64,000 nt of DNA from CADEFQ01 sp050249415 (GCA_050249415.1 JBFWQO010000003.1:1-64000), one strand, 5' to 3'. Shown: positions 26,711 through 35,627, counted from the first letter of the stretch. Notes: a model not told the origin generated them from the sequence alone. Made by a program: numbers and translations.

Positions 26711-27193
26711 TCAGCGTGCGCTCAATTCGATGCTCGCGGTCACGAGCCCGGGCTCGTCGGTGCGCTCGACGCTGGCCGACACGACGCGTATGCCGTGCTG
26801 CTGGCGCAGCCGCGCGAGCCACGCGAGCATCACGTCGAAACGGGCCTTGTCGAACTGCACGCGCTGGCCGCCGCTGCCGGACGGCTCGGAGCGCACGAGC
26901 GATTCACCGAGATTCGCTTCGCGCGCGGTGCGATCGACGGTCACCACGAGGGATTCGGCATTCGCGCCCGCATCGGCCACCGGGCCCGCGCCCGCGAGCG
27001 CCGGTGCGACACTGCGCATCCACGCGAGGTCCGCACGCTTCTTCGCGACGCGCTGTTCGAGTGTGGCGGCGCCCCGCGTGAGCGGCAACAGCACCATCAT
27101 CAGGATGATCGCGAGCGCAAGGCACCCGCCGATCACGACGAAACGCCGCTCACGCTCCGCGAGCCCGCGATACCACTGCATGAGCGCGCCCAT
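26711..27193 (-). CDS. gspM: Type II secretion system protein M
   Basis: 160 residues, normal for GspM. A short cytoplasmic N-terminus (MQWYRGLAERERR) precedes one membrane helix (VVIGGCLALAIILMMVLLPL), a coiled-coil stretch and a C-terminal ferredoxin-like domain, which pairs with GspL in the inner-membrane platform. Start and gspL stop overlap as TGATG. The order between gspL and gspN supports the assignment more than sequence similarity does, as GspM is poorly conserved. Confidence 0.88.
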   Translation of the reverse strand: MGALMQWYRGLAERERRFVVIGGCLALAIILMMVLLPLTRGAATLEQRVAKKRADLAWMRSVAPALAGAGPVADAGANAESLVVTVDRTAREANLGESLVRSEPSGSGGQRVQFDKARFDVMLAWLARLRQQHGIRVVSASVERTDEPGLVTASIELSAR

Positions 27194-28446
27194 CAGGCGC
27201 CCGCCAGCTTGATCTGGATGCGGCCTTCATAGCCCGAATCGGCCGCCGTACCGCTCGTGATCTCCGATGCGAGCCCCTGCGCCCGAAGTTCCCGGTTGAT
27301 CCGGTCGAGGCTCTGCGCATCCCCCGCGCGCACCCGCAGGTCGAGCGCGCCTTCGCGCAGCGAGAGGCTCTGCAGGGTCGCATCGGGCGAGGCGGATCGC
27401 GCCCTGGCAAAGGCGCCGAGCGCCGGCAGCAGCCCTGCCTGCCCGCCGTTGTCCTGCAGCGCGCGGTAGCGCTGTTGCATGCGCTCGCGCGCATCGCGCG
27501 CATCGAGTGAACCTGGCATCGCGGCGCGGAATGTCTGTTCGATCTCCACATCGAGCGCGCGCTCGGCGGCATTCAGGCGCCGGATCTCGAGGAATTTCGT
27601 GCCGACGAACAGCAGCACGAGCGCGGCCGCGAGCGCGGCGGGCAGGCGCCAGCGACGCAGGTCACGCGCGCCCGTCGTGCGCTGCGCATGCTCGCCCTGC
27701 AGGAGATTGACGGCACCGGCGAGTTCGATCTGGCTCGCGAGCCAGGGCAACGAGCCCTGCGGGAGAATCTGCACTTTCGCGGCGGCAAAGTGCTCCTGCA
27801 GGAAGCCGAGCTCGCCTGCGTGTCGCTGCCAGTCCGCAGCGGGTGCATGGAGGAGCAGCGACACACGGGCCGGGTCGACCCCTTCGCCGTATGCCCGCGT
27901 CGCCGCCAGGAAGCTGAACGTGTCCGGCAGCGTGGTGACCGGCGCCACGACCGGCGGGCGATCCGCGGTGCGCAGTACGAGCATGTCGTCTTCCAGCCAG
28001 GCCACGACCTGGCCGGGGTTCGCCGCAATGAGGCTCGCTTCGCTGTAGAGCGCCGCGGGCGCGAGCCCCGCTTCCGCGAGCTGCGCCGTCACCGCCTGCA
28101 TCACCGGCTTGCCGACGACCGCGATCGCGGTGCGGCCCGACAGGGCATCCCGGCGCCCGACGGCGAAATGCAACGTATCGATGTCGTCGGCGACCTGTTC
28201 CTCGAGCGCGTAGGGCACGAGTTGCGCGAGCTTCGCGCCGGCCTTTGCCGGCAGCACCGCTTCGGTGAGCAGGACATCGCCGGCCGGCACGAGCACGGCG
28301 ACCCTGCGCCCGGCGACGGCGCGGGCCGCTTCGGCGAGTGTGCCGCTGCCCGGAGCCGCCAGCAGATGGCCCTGGCCATCGACGGCCGCCCACGCGACCT
28401 GCTCGCTCCCGTGCCCCTGCAACCGCACTACCAACCAGTCAGCCAT
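27193..28446 (-). CDS. gspL: Type II secretion system protein L
   Basis: 417 residues. The N-terminal half is the actin-like cytoplasmic domain that recruits the GspE ATPase (LVPYALEEQVADDIDTLHFA is the characteristic stretch). A membrane helix lies near 260-280 (LPAALAAALVLLFVGTKFLE), followed by a periplasmic ferredoxin-like domain. It lies between gspK (3 bp gap) and gspM (1 bp overlap). No gspE is in the window, so its partner must be encoded elsewhere. Confidence 0.93.
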   Translation of the reverse strand: MADWLVVRLQGHGSEQVAWAAVDGQGHLLAAPGSGTLAEAARAVAGRRVAVLVPAGDVLLTEAVLPAKAGAKLAQLVPYALEEQVADDIDTLHFAVGRRDALSGRTAIAVVGKPVMQAVTAQLAEAGLAPAALYSEASLIAANPGQVVAWLEDDMLVLRTADRPPVVAPVTTLPDTFSFLAATRAYGEGVDPARVSLLLHAPAADWQRHAGELGFLQEHFAAAKVQILPQGSLPWLASQIELAGAVNLLQGEHAQRTTGARDLRRWRLPAALAAALVLLFVGTKFLEIRRLNAAERALDVEIEQTFRAAMPGSLDARDARERMQQRYRALQDNGGQAGLLPALGAFARARSASPDATLQSLSLREGALDLRVRAGDAQSLDRINRELRAQGLASEITSGTAADSGYEGRIQIKLAGA

Positions 28447-28449
28447 GGA

Positions 28450-29382
28450 TCAATCCGTACCGTAGGTGCGCAGGATCGGGCGCACCCCCGTCGCTTCGCG
28501 CTTCAGGAGACTGTACAAGGCGAACTCCGTGGTGCCAATACTGACGAACGTGCGCAGGCGGAAGTATTCCGACTTGTCGGCCACCTGGTACTGCAGCGTC
28601 GCCCACTGGTCGGCGGGCACCTTGGCCTGCAGGTCGGACTTCAGCGGAAAGCAGCCCGATTCCCGCGTCTTCGCGAGGCGCTCTTCGTCGAGACCGTATT
28701 CGTGCTCCCGGGTCAGCGCGTCGATCACGACGCCCGGCGCCGTGCACACATTGAGCGGCGTGCCGGGGGGCAGGGCGCTGATGTACGGGGCGAGGCGCTG
28801 GTAGCGTTCGATCCCGAAACCCGGCAATGCGAGCAATTCGCTCACGCTCACGATCGGCGCGTTCGGCGCGCGATAGGCCGGGCTCTGCGCGAGATACAGC
28901 GTATCCTCGCCGCCCTCGAAGCCGTTTGGTTCCACGTCGGCGTCGATCCAGTCCGCGAGCAGCACCGCCCATTTGCGCTCGAGCTGCAGCGTCTCGAGCA
29001 GACGCGCGAACTGCTCGATGACGTCGGCACGCGCGACGCCGTCGCCATTGACGAGATTGTTCACGTTGAACCGGCCCTGCGCGTCGTCGAGCCGCGCCTC
29101 GAGCCAGATGTCGGACCCCGGGATCAGCTCGACCGGCCCGTAGGGACGCGCCCACGCCTCGCTGTAGTCGTCCCGCTGGTTGTTCTTGCGATCCTCACGC
29201 AGCGCCCAGGCGGCGATCGCTTCCGCCGCGCCCGCGAACTGCACGCCCTGGTCGAACAGGAACGCGCCGCTCGTGCGCCGCGCGGTCATGCCGCTCTTGA
29301 ATGCGACGTTCGCCGCGACGATCGTCGCCAGACCCACGAGGATGATCGCGGTGAGGAGGGCGACGCCGCGCTCGCGCTTCAT
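28450..29382 (-). CDS. gspK: Type II secretion minor pseudopilin K
   Basis: 310 residues. N-terminus KRERGVALLTAIILVGLATI is the pseudopilin helix with prepilin-peptidase site after RG; GspK has V/A at the position where other pilins carry E5, as here. A large globular domain follows (NVNNLVNGDG, LLADWIDAD...PNG, APNAPIVSVSELL), matching the GspK calcium-binding and alpha domains. It caps the pseudopilus tip with GspI and GspJ. It overlaps gspJ by 4 bp. Confidence 0.95.
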   Translation of the reverse strand: MKRERGVALLTAIILVGLATIVAANVAFKSGMTARRTSGAFLFDQGVQFAGAAEAIAAWALREDRKNNQRDDYSEAWARPYGPVELIPGSDIWLEARLDDAQGRFNVNNLVNGDGVARADVIEQFARLLETLQLERKWAVLLADWIDADVEPNGFEGGEDTLYLAQSPAYRAPNAPIVSVSELLALPGFGIERYQRLAPYISALPPGTPLNVCTAPGVVIDALTREHEYGLDEERLAKTRESGCFPLKSDLQAKVPADQWATLQYQVADKSEYFRLRTFVSIGTTEFALYSLLKREATGVRPILRTYGTD

Positions 29383-29993
29383 CCCGGCACCTCGATGAGG
29401 CGCGTCACGGTACCGAAGTCCTCGAGTTCGAGCGTCACTTCGACTGCGATCGGGCGACGGCGCAGCAGCGGCTGGCGCACGTCACCGCCGGTGACGAGGC
29501 CCGGCCACTGTTCCGTCCAGCTGCGGCCGTTCTCCATGAAGCGCAAGCGCACGCTCTTCACGTGGTCGATCAGCTTGCGACGCACGGGCTCTGCACCGAG
29601 CACCGGATCGAGCACGCGCCAGTGCTCGCGATAGAGCGTGCCGTCATCGAGCGCATAGCGGACACGCTGCAGCGCGGGCCGCTGGATGCCGGCCGGGTTC
29701 GCCCAGCCCATGCGCGTGAATGTCACGAGCACATCGGTGCGGCCATCGGCGAGGAGCGCCGGATCGGCGCCGTCGCCGACGAGGCTGCGTGTGGCGCGCG
29801 GGGCGAGTTGCCCGAAGTCCTGCGACACGATGCGCATCGTGTTGACGAGTGCGTGCAGGCGATCCTGGTTCTCCTGCACGGCGCTGCGATTGACGAGCGC
29901 CTGTTGCAGGGCGCCGTAGCCGATCGCGAAGATGACGGCGGAGATGAACAGCGCCACCAGCAGTTCGATCAGGGTGAAGCCGCGGCCGCGCAT
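29379..29993 (-). CDS. gspJ: Type II secretion minor pseudopilin J
   Basis: 204 residues. Prepilin N-terminus MRGRGFTLIELLVALFISAV with the G/F cleavage site and E5. The C-terminal domain contains the GspJ-specific RVRYALDDGTLYREHWRVLD and a final beta region. It forms the tip complex with GspI and GspK. Start touches the gspI stop by one base, and its end overlaps gspK by 4 bp, so the pseudopilin genes are translationally coupled. Confidence 0.95.
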   Translation of the reverse strand: MRGRGFTLIELLVALFISAVIFAIGYGALQQALVNRSAVQENQDRLHALVNTMRIVSQDFGQLAPRATRSLVGDGADPALLADGRTDVLVTFTRMGWANPAGIQRPALQRVRYALDDGTLYREHWRVLDPVLGAEPVRRKLIDHVKSVRLRFMENGRSWTEQWPGLVTGGDVRQPLLRRRPIAVEVTLELEDFGTVTRLIEVPG

Positions 29994-30532
29994 CAGGTGG
30001 TCGGCAGAGTGCTGCCGGGCGGCGTGGGAGTCGGTGTCGGGGCCGGTGTCGCGCCGGGTGGGGTCGCCTCGCCGCCGGAGCCCGTCGGCTCGCCGGGGAA
30101 CGGCCCGCCATTCCAGTCGGGGTCCGCACCGTTCGGCGGCGCGACCGCGTCTCCGACGACACCGCTCGCCGTCACGGTCCAGTCATTCTTCGACGTACCC
30201 TTGGCACCGGGGCGGGTCGCGGCGTCCGCGACGCGCACGTCGATGCGCAGCACCCCCTGCACGTCGGTCTCGACGACCTCCTGCTCGTAGCGCCACTTGC
30301 GCCCCGCGTAGTCGAGCTCGCCGGTCGCCTTGCCCTTCGACGGCCGCTTCGCCGCGAGCCGCAACTCGGAGATGCGATTGAGCGCAATCCATTCGGCGAA
30401 GGTCTTGTCGCGCAGGTAAATCGACGAATCGGCCGCCGAGGTCAGCGTGCCGAGCAGCGCCGCCATGCCGACCGCGACGATCACGAGCGCCACCAGCACC
30501 TCGATCAGCGTGAAGCCGCGCGCGCGCCTCAT
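29993..30532 (-). CDS. gspI: Type II secretion minor pseudopilin I, with unusual Pro/Gly/Thr C-terminal tail
   Basis: 179 residues; ordinary GspI is about 120-130. The N-terminus RGFTLIEVLVALVIVAVGMA is a classic pseudopilin start, and the domain with WIALNRISELRLA and WRYEQEVVETDVQGVLRIDV is the GspI core. From about residue 125 there is an extra low-complexity tail rich in P, G, T and D (ending TPTPTPPGSTLPTT) with no match I know. The tail is in frame and the downstream gene order is normal, so this looks like an extension rather than a frameshift. Confidence 0.9.
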   Translation of the reverse strand: MRRARGFTLIEVLVALVIVAVGMAALLGTLTSAADSSIYLRDKTFAEWIALNRISELRLAAKRPSKGKATGELDYAGRKWRYEQEVVETDVQGVLRIDVRVADAATRPGAKGTSKNDWTVTASGVVGDAVAPPNGADPDWNGGPFPGEPTGSGGEATPPGATPAPTPTPTPPGSTLPTT

Positions 30533-31065
30533 CGCCGTGCCGCCTCATCGGGCAAGGTCAACGTGACCTCGCCCGCATGCTCGCCCGTGTCCAGGCTCGC
30601 GACCGTGGCGGCGAGCGGGCTGCCCTCGCGGGCGAGGGTGAGCTCGAACGGCGTCACATCGCCGTTCGAGAACAGCATCACCTGCGGCAGCAGCGGCTCG
30701 TTGTCCCTGGGCGGGCGCAGCAGCACCTCGCGCCCCTCGACCCGCAGTCGCAGTCGCAACCCCACCGGCAGCGTACGCTCGCGCATCGAGTCGTCGGCGT
30801 CGGCGCCGACCCAGATACCGCGCCGCGGGTCGAAGATGAGGAAGCGGTACCGGTCCCCCTCGCAGCGCAGCCCGTACTCGCGGGTGGTGAGCTCGGCGTG
30901 CTCGCGAACGTACCCGATGAGTGATTCGAGGCGTCGCGATTCCGTCTCGAGGGCGTCGTCGCGTTTCGCGGTACCGAGCGTGAGCACGGCGCCGACCGCG
31001 AGCACGCCGATGATCACGACCACGACCAGGATTTCGATGAGTGTGAAGCCGCGAAGGTGCTTCAT
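30529..31065 (-). CDS. gspH: Type II secretion minor pseudopilin H
   Basis: 178 residues. N-terminus HLRGFTLIEILVVVVIIGVL with prepilin-peptidase site. The C-terminal beta domain includes EYGLRCEGDRYRFLIFDPRR, the usual GspH block, and ends with GEVTLTLPDEAARR. It is the minor pseudopilin linking the tip complex to the GspG shaft. It overlaps gspI by 4 bp. Confidence 0.93.
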   Translation of the reverse strand: MKHLRGFTLIEILVVVVIIGVLAVGAVLTLGTAKRDDALETESRRLESLIGYVREHAELTTREYGLRCEGDRYRFLIFDPRRGIWVGADADDSMRERTLPVGLRLRLRVEGREVLLRPPRDNEPLLPQVMLFSNGDVTPFELTLAREGSPLAATVASLDTGEHAGEVTLTLPDEAARR

Positions 31066-31101
31066 GGGTGGCCGCCCACCGGCCCGCGGGTGACCGGCGC
31101 C

Positions 31102-31539
31102 CTAGCGATCCAGGTTCCAGTTACCGATGTCGGCGTTGATGCCTTCACCACCGGGCTCGCCGTCGGCTCCGAGCGAGAAGAGGTCGTAATCCCCGCCACG
31201 CGTGCCGGGGAACACATACTGGTAGTCGTTGCCCCACGGATCCTTGTTGACGCGCTTCAGGTATCCGCCCGCACGCCAGTTGCGCACGTTCGGGTCCGCG
31301 GGCTTCTGCACGAGGGCATTCAGGCCGAAGTCCGTATTCGGGAACTGGAAGGTGTCGAGCTTGTACATCGTGAGTGCCGTCTCGAGCGCCTGGATGTCCT
31401 GCTTCGCCTTCACGATCTTGGCGTCATCGACACGCCCGAGGATCTGCGGCGCGATGAAGGCCGCGAGCAGGCCGATGATCACGACCACGACCATGATCTC
31501 GATCAGCGTGAATCCGGCGGAGCGGGAAGGATGGCGCAT
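31102..31539 (-). CDS. gspG: Type II secretion major pseudopilin G
   Basis: 145 residues from the ATG complementary to 31537-31539 (MRHPSRSAGFTLIEIMVVVV), the normal short leader; a longer frame to 31605 would run across the divergent rhombosortase start. The C-terminal block WRAGGYLKRVNKDPWGNDYQ, then GRGGDYDLFSLGADGEPGGE-like residues, is the GspG calcium-binding domain. It forms the pseudopilus shaft. It is the first gene of the gspG-N run; gspC, D, E and F are not in the window. Confidence 0.97.
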   Translation of the reverse strand: MRHPSRSAGFTLIEIMVVVVIIGLLAAFIAPQILGRVDDAKIVKAKQDIQALETALTMYKLDTFQFPNTDFGLNALVQKPADPNVRNWRAGGYLKRVNKDPWGNDYQYVFPGTRGGDYDLFSLGADGEPGGEGINADIGNWNLDR

Positions 31540-31559
31540 ATAGCGGATAATGATACCAA

Positions 31560-32183
31560 ATGGCCGGCAACGAAAAGCTCTCCCGCGCGCGCCGCGGCGT
31601 GGCACGCGCGATCGCGTCGCTGAACGGCGACGGGCGCTACGGGGCGGCGCTGCTCATCGCCGCGGCGTGCCTGCTGTTGCCGTCGGCCGGCGGTAGCGTG
31701 CTGCGCGACTCGCTGCGCTACGAGCGCACCGCGCTCGCGGCGGGCGAGTACTGGCGCCTCCTCACCGCGCATGTCGTACACCTCGACCTCTCGCACGCGG
31801 CGCTCAATACGCTCGGACTCGTGCTGATGTGGGCGCTGTTCGCACGCGACTACACGCCCCGGCGCTGGATCGTCATTGCGCTCGCATCGATCGCCGCCAT
31901 CGACGCGGGGCTCTGGTGGCTCGCGCCGCAGGTCGAGTGGTATGTCGGCGCGTCCGGCGCCCTGCACGGGGCGATGGCAGCCGGCACGATAGCCCACTTG
32001 CGACGCCGCGACTTCGACGGATGGATCCTCGCGGCCTTCCTCGCCGGCAAACTCATCGTCGAACAGCGTATCGGGCTGCCGTTCGCGGGTGATGCCCCGG
32101 TGATCCACGCCGCGCATCTCTACGGTGCGATCGGCGGGCTCGGGGCGGCGCTCCTCCTGCCGTCCCGGCGCGAGCCGCTATAA
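31560..32183 (+). CDS. rrtA: Rhombosortase (rhomboid-family serine protease for GlyGly-CTERM proteins)
   Basis: 207 residues, six membrane helices. Catalytic serine S132 in YVGASGALHGAMAAG and histidine H186 in HAAHLYGA; H79 and N83 in HLDLSHAALN stabilise the oxyanion. GxSGxLHG and the short length separate rhombosortases from general rhomboids. The known family cleaves the C-terminal GlyGly-CTERM anchors of proteins that are then exported by type II secretion. The gene starts 20 bp from gspG on the opposite strand, supporting that link. No GlyGly-CTERM substrate was seen in this window. Confidence 0.85.
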   Translation: MAGNEKLSRARRGVARAIASLNGDGRYGAALLIAAACLLLPSAGGSVLRDSLRYERTALAAGEYWRLLTAHVVHLDLSHAALNTLGLVLMWALFARDYTPRRWIVIALASIAAIDAGLWWLAPQVEWYVGASGALHGAMAAGTIAHLRRRDFDGWILAAFLAGKLIVEQRIGLPFAGDAPVIHAAHLYGAIGGLGAALLLPSRREPL

Positions 32184-32184
32184 T
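32179..32184 (+). promoter_or_regulatory. Possible -10 box of fabD
   Basis: TATAAT overlaps the TAA stop of the rhombosortase gene and lies 28 bp before the fabD ATG. No convincing -35 element was found 16-18 bp upstream, so this is tentative. Confidence 0.3.
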
Positions 32185-32211
32185 CCGCGCGTCGCAGCGG
32201 CAGGAACTTGC

Positions 32212-33150
32212 ATGGGTATCGCATTCGTCTTTCCCGGCCAGGGCTCACAGTCCGTCGGCATGCTCGAGGCGCTCGCGGCGGCGAACCCTGTCGTGCGCGC
32301 CACCTTCGACGACGCCTCCGGCGTACTCGGCTACGACCTCTGGGCGCTCGTGCAGCAAGGCCCCGCCGAGCGCCTGAACCAGACGGAATGCACGCAGCCC
32401 GCGATGCTCGCCGCCGGCTACGCGACGTACCGCGTCTGGCAGGCGCAAGGGGGGCGCACGCCCGACGCCGTATCGGGCCACAGCCTCGGGGAATTCACCG
32501 CGCTGGTGGTCGCCGGCGCGCTCGACTTCGCGACGGCCATCGAACTCGTGCAGGTCCGGGGCCGCGCGATGCAGGAATCGGTGCCCGTCGGCGTGGGAGC
32601 GATCGCCGCGGTGCTGGGCCTCGACGATGCCGCGATCGAAGCCGCCTGCCGCGAAGCCGCCCAGGGCGAGGTCGTCGAGCCGGTCAATTACAACTCGCCG
32701 GGGCAGATCGTGATCGCGGGCCACGCCACCGCGGTCGCACGCGCCATCGAGGCGGCCAAGGCGCGCGGCGCCAAGCGCGCCGTGCCCCTGCCGATGAGCG
32801 TGCCGTCGCACAGCAGCCTCATGCGGCCCGCGGCCGCGCGCCTGGGTGAGCGCCTCGCGGGCGCGAGCATCGCGGCGCCGCGCATTCCTTACTACAGCGC
32901 GGTCGATGCGAAGGCTCACGACGAGCCGGATGACATTCGTGCCAATCTCGTCACGCAGGCGGCGAGCCCGGTCCGCTGGACCGCCACGGTCGTCGCGCTG
33001 CTCGACGCCGGCTACACGACCATGGTCGAATGCGGCCCCGGCAAGGTGCTGACGAGCCTCAACCGCCGCATCGACAAGCGGCCGGGCACGTCGTTCCTCG
33101 CGCTCGAGGATCCGGCTTCGATCGATGCGGCCCGCGCCGCGATGCAGTGA
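32212..33150 (+). CDS. fabD: Malonyl-CoA:ACP transacylase
   Basis: 312 residues from ATG 32212, preceded by CAGGAAC. GQGSQ (9-13) shapes the oxyanion hole, S91 in GHSLGEFTAL is the acyl-enzyme serine and VPSHSSLM holds the catalytic histidine. It loads malonyl groups on AcpP for fatty-acid synthesis. It heads a fabD-fabG-acpP-fabF group. The usual plsX and fabH genes are not upstream; the rhombosortase is. Confidence 0.97.
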   Translation: MGIAFVFPGQGSQSVGMLEALAAANPVVRATFDDASGVLGYDLWALVQQGPAERLNQTECTQPAMLAAGYATYRVWQAQGGRTPDAVSGHSLGEFTALVVAGALDFATAIELVQVRGRAMQESVPVGVGAIAAVLGLDDAAIEAACREAAQGEVVEPVNYNSPGQIVIAGHATAVARAIEAAKARGAKRAVPLPMSVPSHSSLMRPAAARLGERLAGASIAAPRIPYYSAVDAKAHDEPDDIRANLVTQAASPVRWTATVVALLDAGYTTMVECGPGKVLTSLNRRIDKRPGTSFLALEDPASIDAARAAMQ

Positions 33151-33159
33151 GGAATGGGC

Positions 33160-33900
33160 ATGTTCGACAATGACCTTGCGCTCGTGACGGGCGCCTCGCG
33201 GGGCATCGGCCGCGCGATTGCCGCGGCCCTCGGTGCCGCGGGAGCGACCGTGATCGGCACTTCGACGAGCGCGGAAGGCGCCGCGAAGCTCGGGGCCGAG
33301 CTCGCTGCCGACGGCCAGCGGGGCCGCGGCGCCGTACTCGACGTGGGAGACGCGTCGTCGATCGACACGCTGCTCGCCGACCTCGAGGGCCGGGGCGAGT
33401 TGCCGACGATCCTCGTCAACAACGCCGCCATTACGCGCGACACCCTGCTGCTGCGCATGAAGCAGGACGATTGGGATCGCGTGATCGCGACCAATCTCAC
33501 GTCGGTGTTCCGCCTGAGCAAGGCGTGCCTCAAGCGGATGATGAAGGAGCGCCGCGGCCGGATCGTGAACCTGACCTCGATCGTGGCGCTCACCGGCAAC
33601 CCGGGGCAGGCGAACTATTCGGCGGCCAAGGCGGGGTTGCTCGGCTTCACGAAGTCGCTCGCGAAAGAGGTGGCGAGCCGCGGCATCACCGTCAATGCGG
33701 TGGCACCGGGCTTCATCGACACGGACATGACCCGTGTGCTGAACGACGAGCAGCGTGGGGCGCTGCTGTCACAGATCCCGATGGCGCGCCTCGGCGCGCC
33801 CGCGGACATCGCCGCGGCCGTCGCGTTCCTGTGCTCTCCCGCAGCGGGCTATATCACCGGGGAAACCCTGCACGTCAACGGCGGCATGTACATGCCGTGA
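33160..33900 (+). CDS. fabG: 3-oxoacyl-ACP reductase
   Basis: 246 residues from ATG 33160, chosen over ATG 33154 because the GAGG element at the fabD stop is then 7 bases away. The NADP-binding motif is TGASRGIG (10-17), NNAAI follows, and the catalytic pair is Y153 and K157 in NYSAAKAG. The C-terminus ITGETLHVNGGMYMP is typical FabG. It reduces beta-ketoacyl-ACP in each elongation cycle. Gap to fabD is 9 bp. Confidence 0.96.
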   Translation: MFDNDLALVTGASRGIGRAIAAALGAAGATVIGTSTSAEGAAKLGAELAADGQRGRGAVLDVGDASSIDTLLADLEGRGELPTILVNNAAITRDTLLLRMKQDDWDRVIATNLTSVFRLSKACLKRMMKERRGRIVNLTSIVALTGNPGQANYSAAKAGLLGFTKSLAKEVASRGITVNAVAPGFIDTDMTRVLNDEQRGALLSQIPMARLGAPADIAAAVAFLCSPAAGYITGETLHVNGGMYMP

Positions 33901-33924
33901 CGCGCCGGCGCCACCGGTAAATTG

Positions 33925-33942
33925 GCCGGGAAAACGGCTTTT
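33925..33942 (+). terminator. Short hairpin with T-run after fabG
   Basis: GCCG-GGAAAA-CGGC is followed directly by TTTTGTGT. The stem is only 4 bp, so it may be a weak terminator or attenuator between fabG and acpP, which would allow separate acpP levels. Confidence 0.35.
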
Positions 33943-34000
33943 GTGTGCAAAAACAGGGGGCTGGCAGGTAATGCAGGTGGCGACGTGAGGGGTGTTCCCC

Positions 34001-34006
34001 TACAAT
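34001..34006 (+). promoter_or_regulatory. Possible -10 box of acpP
   Basis: TACAAT lies 68 bp before the acpP start. The matching -35 position is poor. A separate strong acpP promoter is expected from other gammaproteobacteria, but this call is tentative. Confidence 0.35.
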
Positions 34007-34073
34007 ACCGCGCCCGCTACGGCCGGCTTTGCCACGGCCCATACCAAAGATAAGTCACGAGGACACTACACAG

Positions 34074-34313
34074 ATGAGTACTGTTGAACAGCAAGTGAAA
34101 GCCATTGTCGCCGAGCAACTGGGCGTCAAGGCGGAACAGGTGACGAGCGAGGCCTCGTTCGTCGACGACCTGGGCGCCGACTCGCTGGACACGGTCGAAC
34201 TGGTCATGGCGCTCGAAGAGGAATTCGAGATCGAAATTCCGGACGAAGACGCCGAGAAGATCACCACGGTTCAGCAGGCCATCGACTACATCAACGAGCG
34301 CCGCAAAGCGTGA
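34074..34313 (+). CDS. acpP: Acyl carrier protein
   Basis: 79 residues, very acidic. S37 in LGADSLDTVEL is the serine that receives 4'-phosphopantetheine. ATG 34074 follows ACGAGGACA. Flanked by fabG and fabF as in most gammaproteobacteria. It carries growing acyl chains for lipid synthesis. Confidence 0.99.
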   Translation: MSTVEQQVKAIVAEQLGVKAEQVTSEASFVDDLGADSLDTVELVMALEEEFEIEIPDEDAEKITTVQQAIDYINERRKA

Positions 34314-34379
34314 GGCTCGCGGCGCCGGTACGCCGGCGCCATTCCTTCCCATTCGCCGCACGAGGTGCGAAAGGTCCGC

Positions 34380-35627
34380 GTGGGTAATCGGCGCGTCGTC
34401 GTAACCGGAATCGGCATCGTTTCCCCTGTCGGGAGCACCCTCGAGACCGCGTGGTCCGCCGTGACCGCCGGCGAGAGCGGCATCTCGCCGATCACGACAT
34501 TCGACGTCTCGGCTTTCGCGACCCGTTTCGCGGGCGCCGTGCGCGGCTTCGAGGTCGCGCAGTATCTCGCGCCGAAAGAGGCGCGGCGCATGGATCCGTT
34601 CATGCACTACGGCGTCGCGGCCGGCGTACAGGCCGTCGGCGACGCCGGGATCGATTTCACGAAGGAAGACCCGACGCGCAGCGGCGTGATCATGGGCTCT
34701 GGCATCGGCGGTCTCGAAGGCATGGAGCGCGAGATCGGCACCTGGGCCACGACGAAGAATCCGCGCAAGATCTCGCCGTTCTACATCCCGGGCACGATCA
34801 TCAACATGATCGCCGGGCACCTGTCGATCCGTTACGGCATCAACGGCCCCAACCTCGCGGTGGTGTCGGCCTGCACGAGTTCGACGCACGCGATCGGCCT
34901 TGCGATGCGGCTCATCCAGCATGGGGACGCCGACATCATGATCGCAGGCGGCGCCGAGCACGCGAGCACGCCCACCGCGCTCGCCGGTTTCAGCCAGGCG
35001 AAGGCGCTGTCCGAGCGCAACGACGCCCCGGAGAAGGCGAGCCGCCCCTGGGACCGGGACCGCGACGGCTTCGTGATGGGCGACGGCGGCGGCGCGATGA
35101 TCGTCGAAGAGCTCGGGCACGCGAAGGCGCGCGGTGCGCGGATCTACGCGGAACTCATCGGCTTCGGCATGAGCGGCGACGCCTTTCACATCACCGCGCC
35201 ACCCGACGACGGCAACGGCGCGCGCATCGCGATGGTCAACGCGATGCGGGACGCGGGCGTCGCCCCCGAGGGCGTGCAATACCTGAATGCGCACGCCACC
35301 TCGACCCCGCTCGGCGATGTCGCCGAAACGATCGCGATCAAGAGCGCATTCGGCCCGGCGGCCGGCAAGCTCGCCGTGAGCTCGACCAAATCGATGACCG
35401 GCCATCTGCTCGGTGCCGCGGGCGTGGTCGAAGGCATTTTTTCGGTGCTCGCGATCCGCGACGGCATCGCCCCGCCGACGATCAACCTCGATAACCCGGA
35501 CCCGACCTGCGACCTCGATTACGTGCCGAACGCGGCACGCCGCATGCCGATCGAGGTCGCCATGTCCAATTCGTTCGGTTTTGGCGGCACGAACGGGACC
35601 GTCGTCTTCCGCCGCTTCCGGGACTGA
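34380..35627 (+). CDS. fabF: 3-oxoacyl-ACP synthase II
   Basis: 415 residues from GTG 34380 with AAAGG five bases upstream; a GTG at 34365 is an alternative. With this start the catalytic triad falls at C165 (VVSACTSSTHAIG), H305 (NAHATSTPLGD) and H342 (SMTGHLLGAAG), an offset of two from E. coli FabF, which supports the choice. It condenses malonyl-ACP with acyl-ACP. pabB follows after 17 bp. Confidence 0.97.
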   Translation: MGNRRVVVTGIGIVSPVGSTLETAWSAVTAGESGISPITTFDVSAFATRFAGAVRGFEVAQYLAPKEARRMDPFMHYGVAAGVQAVGDAGIDFTKEDPTRSGVIMGSGIGGLEGMEREIGTWATTKNPRKISPFYIPGTIINMIAGHLSIRYGINGPNLAVVSACTSSTHAIGLAMRLIQHGDADIMIAGGAEHASTPTALAGFSQAKALSERNDAPEKASRPWDRDRDGFVMGDGGGAMIVEELGHAKARGARIYAELIGFGMSGDAFHITAPPDDGNGARIAMVNAMRDAGVAPEGVQYLNAHATSTPLGDVAETIAIKSAFGPAAGKLAVSSTKSMTGHLLGAAGVVEGIFSVLAIRDGIAPPTINLDNPDPTCDLDYVPNAARRMPIEVAMSNSFGFGGTNGTVVFRRFRD

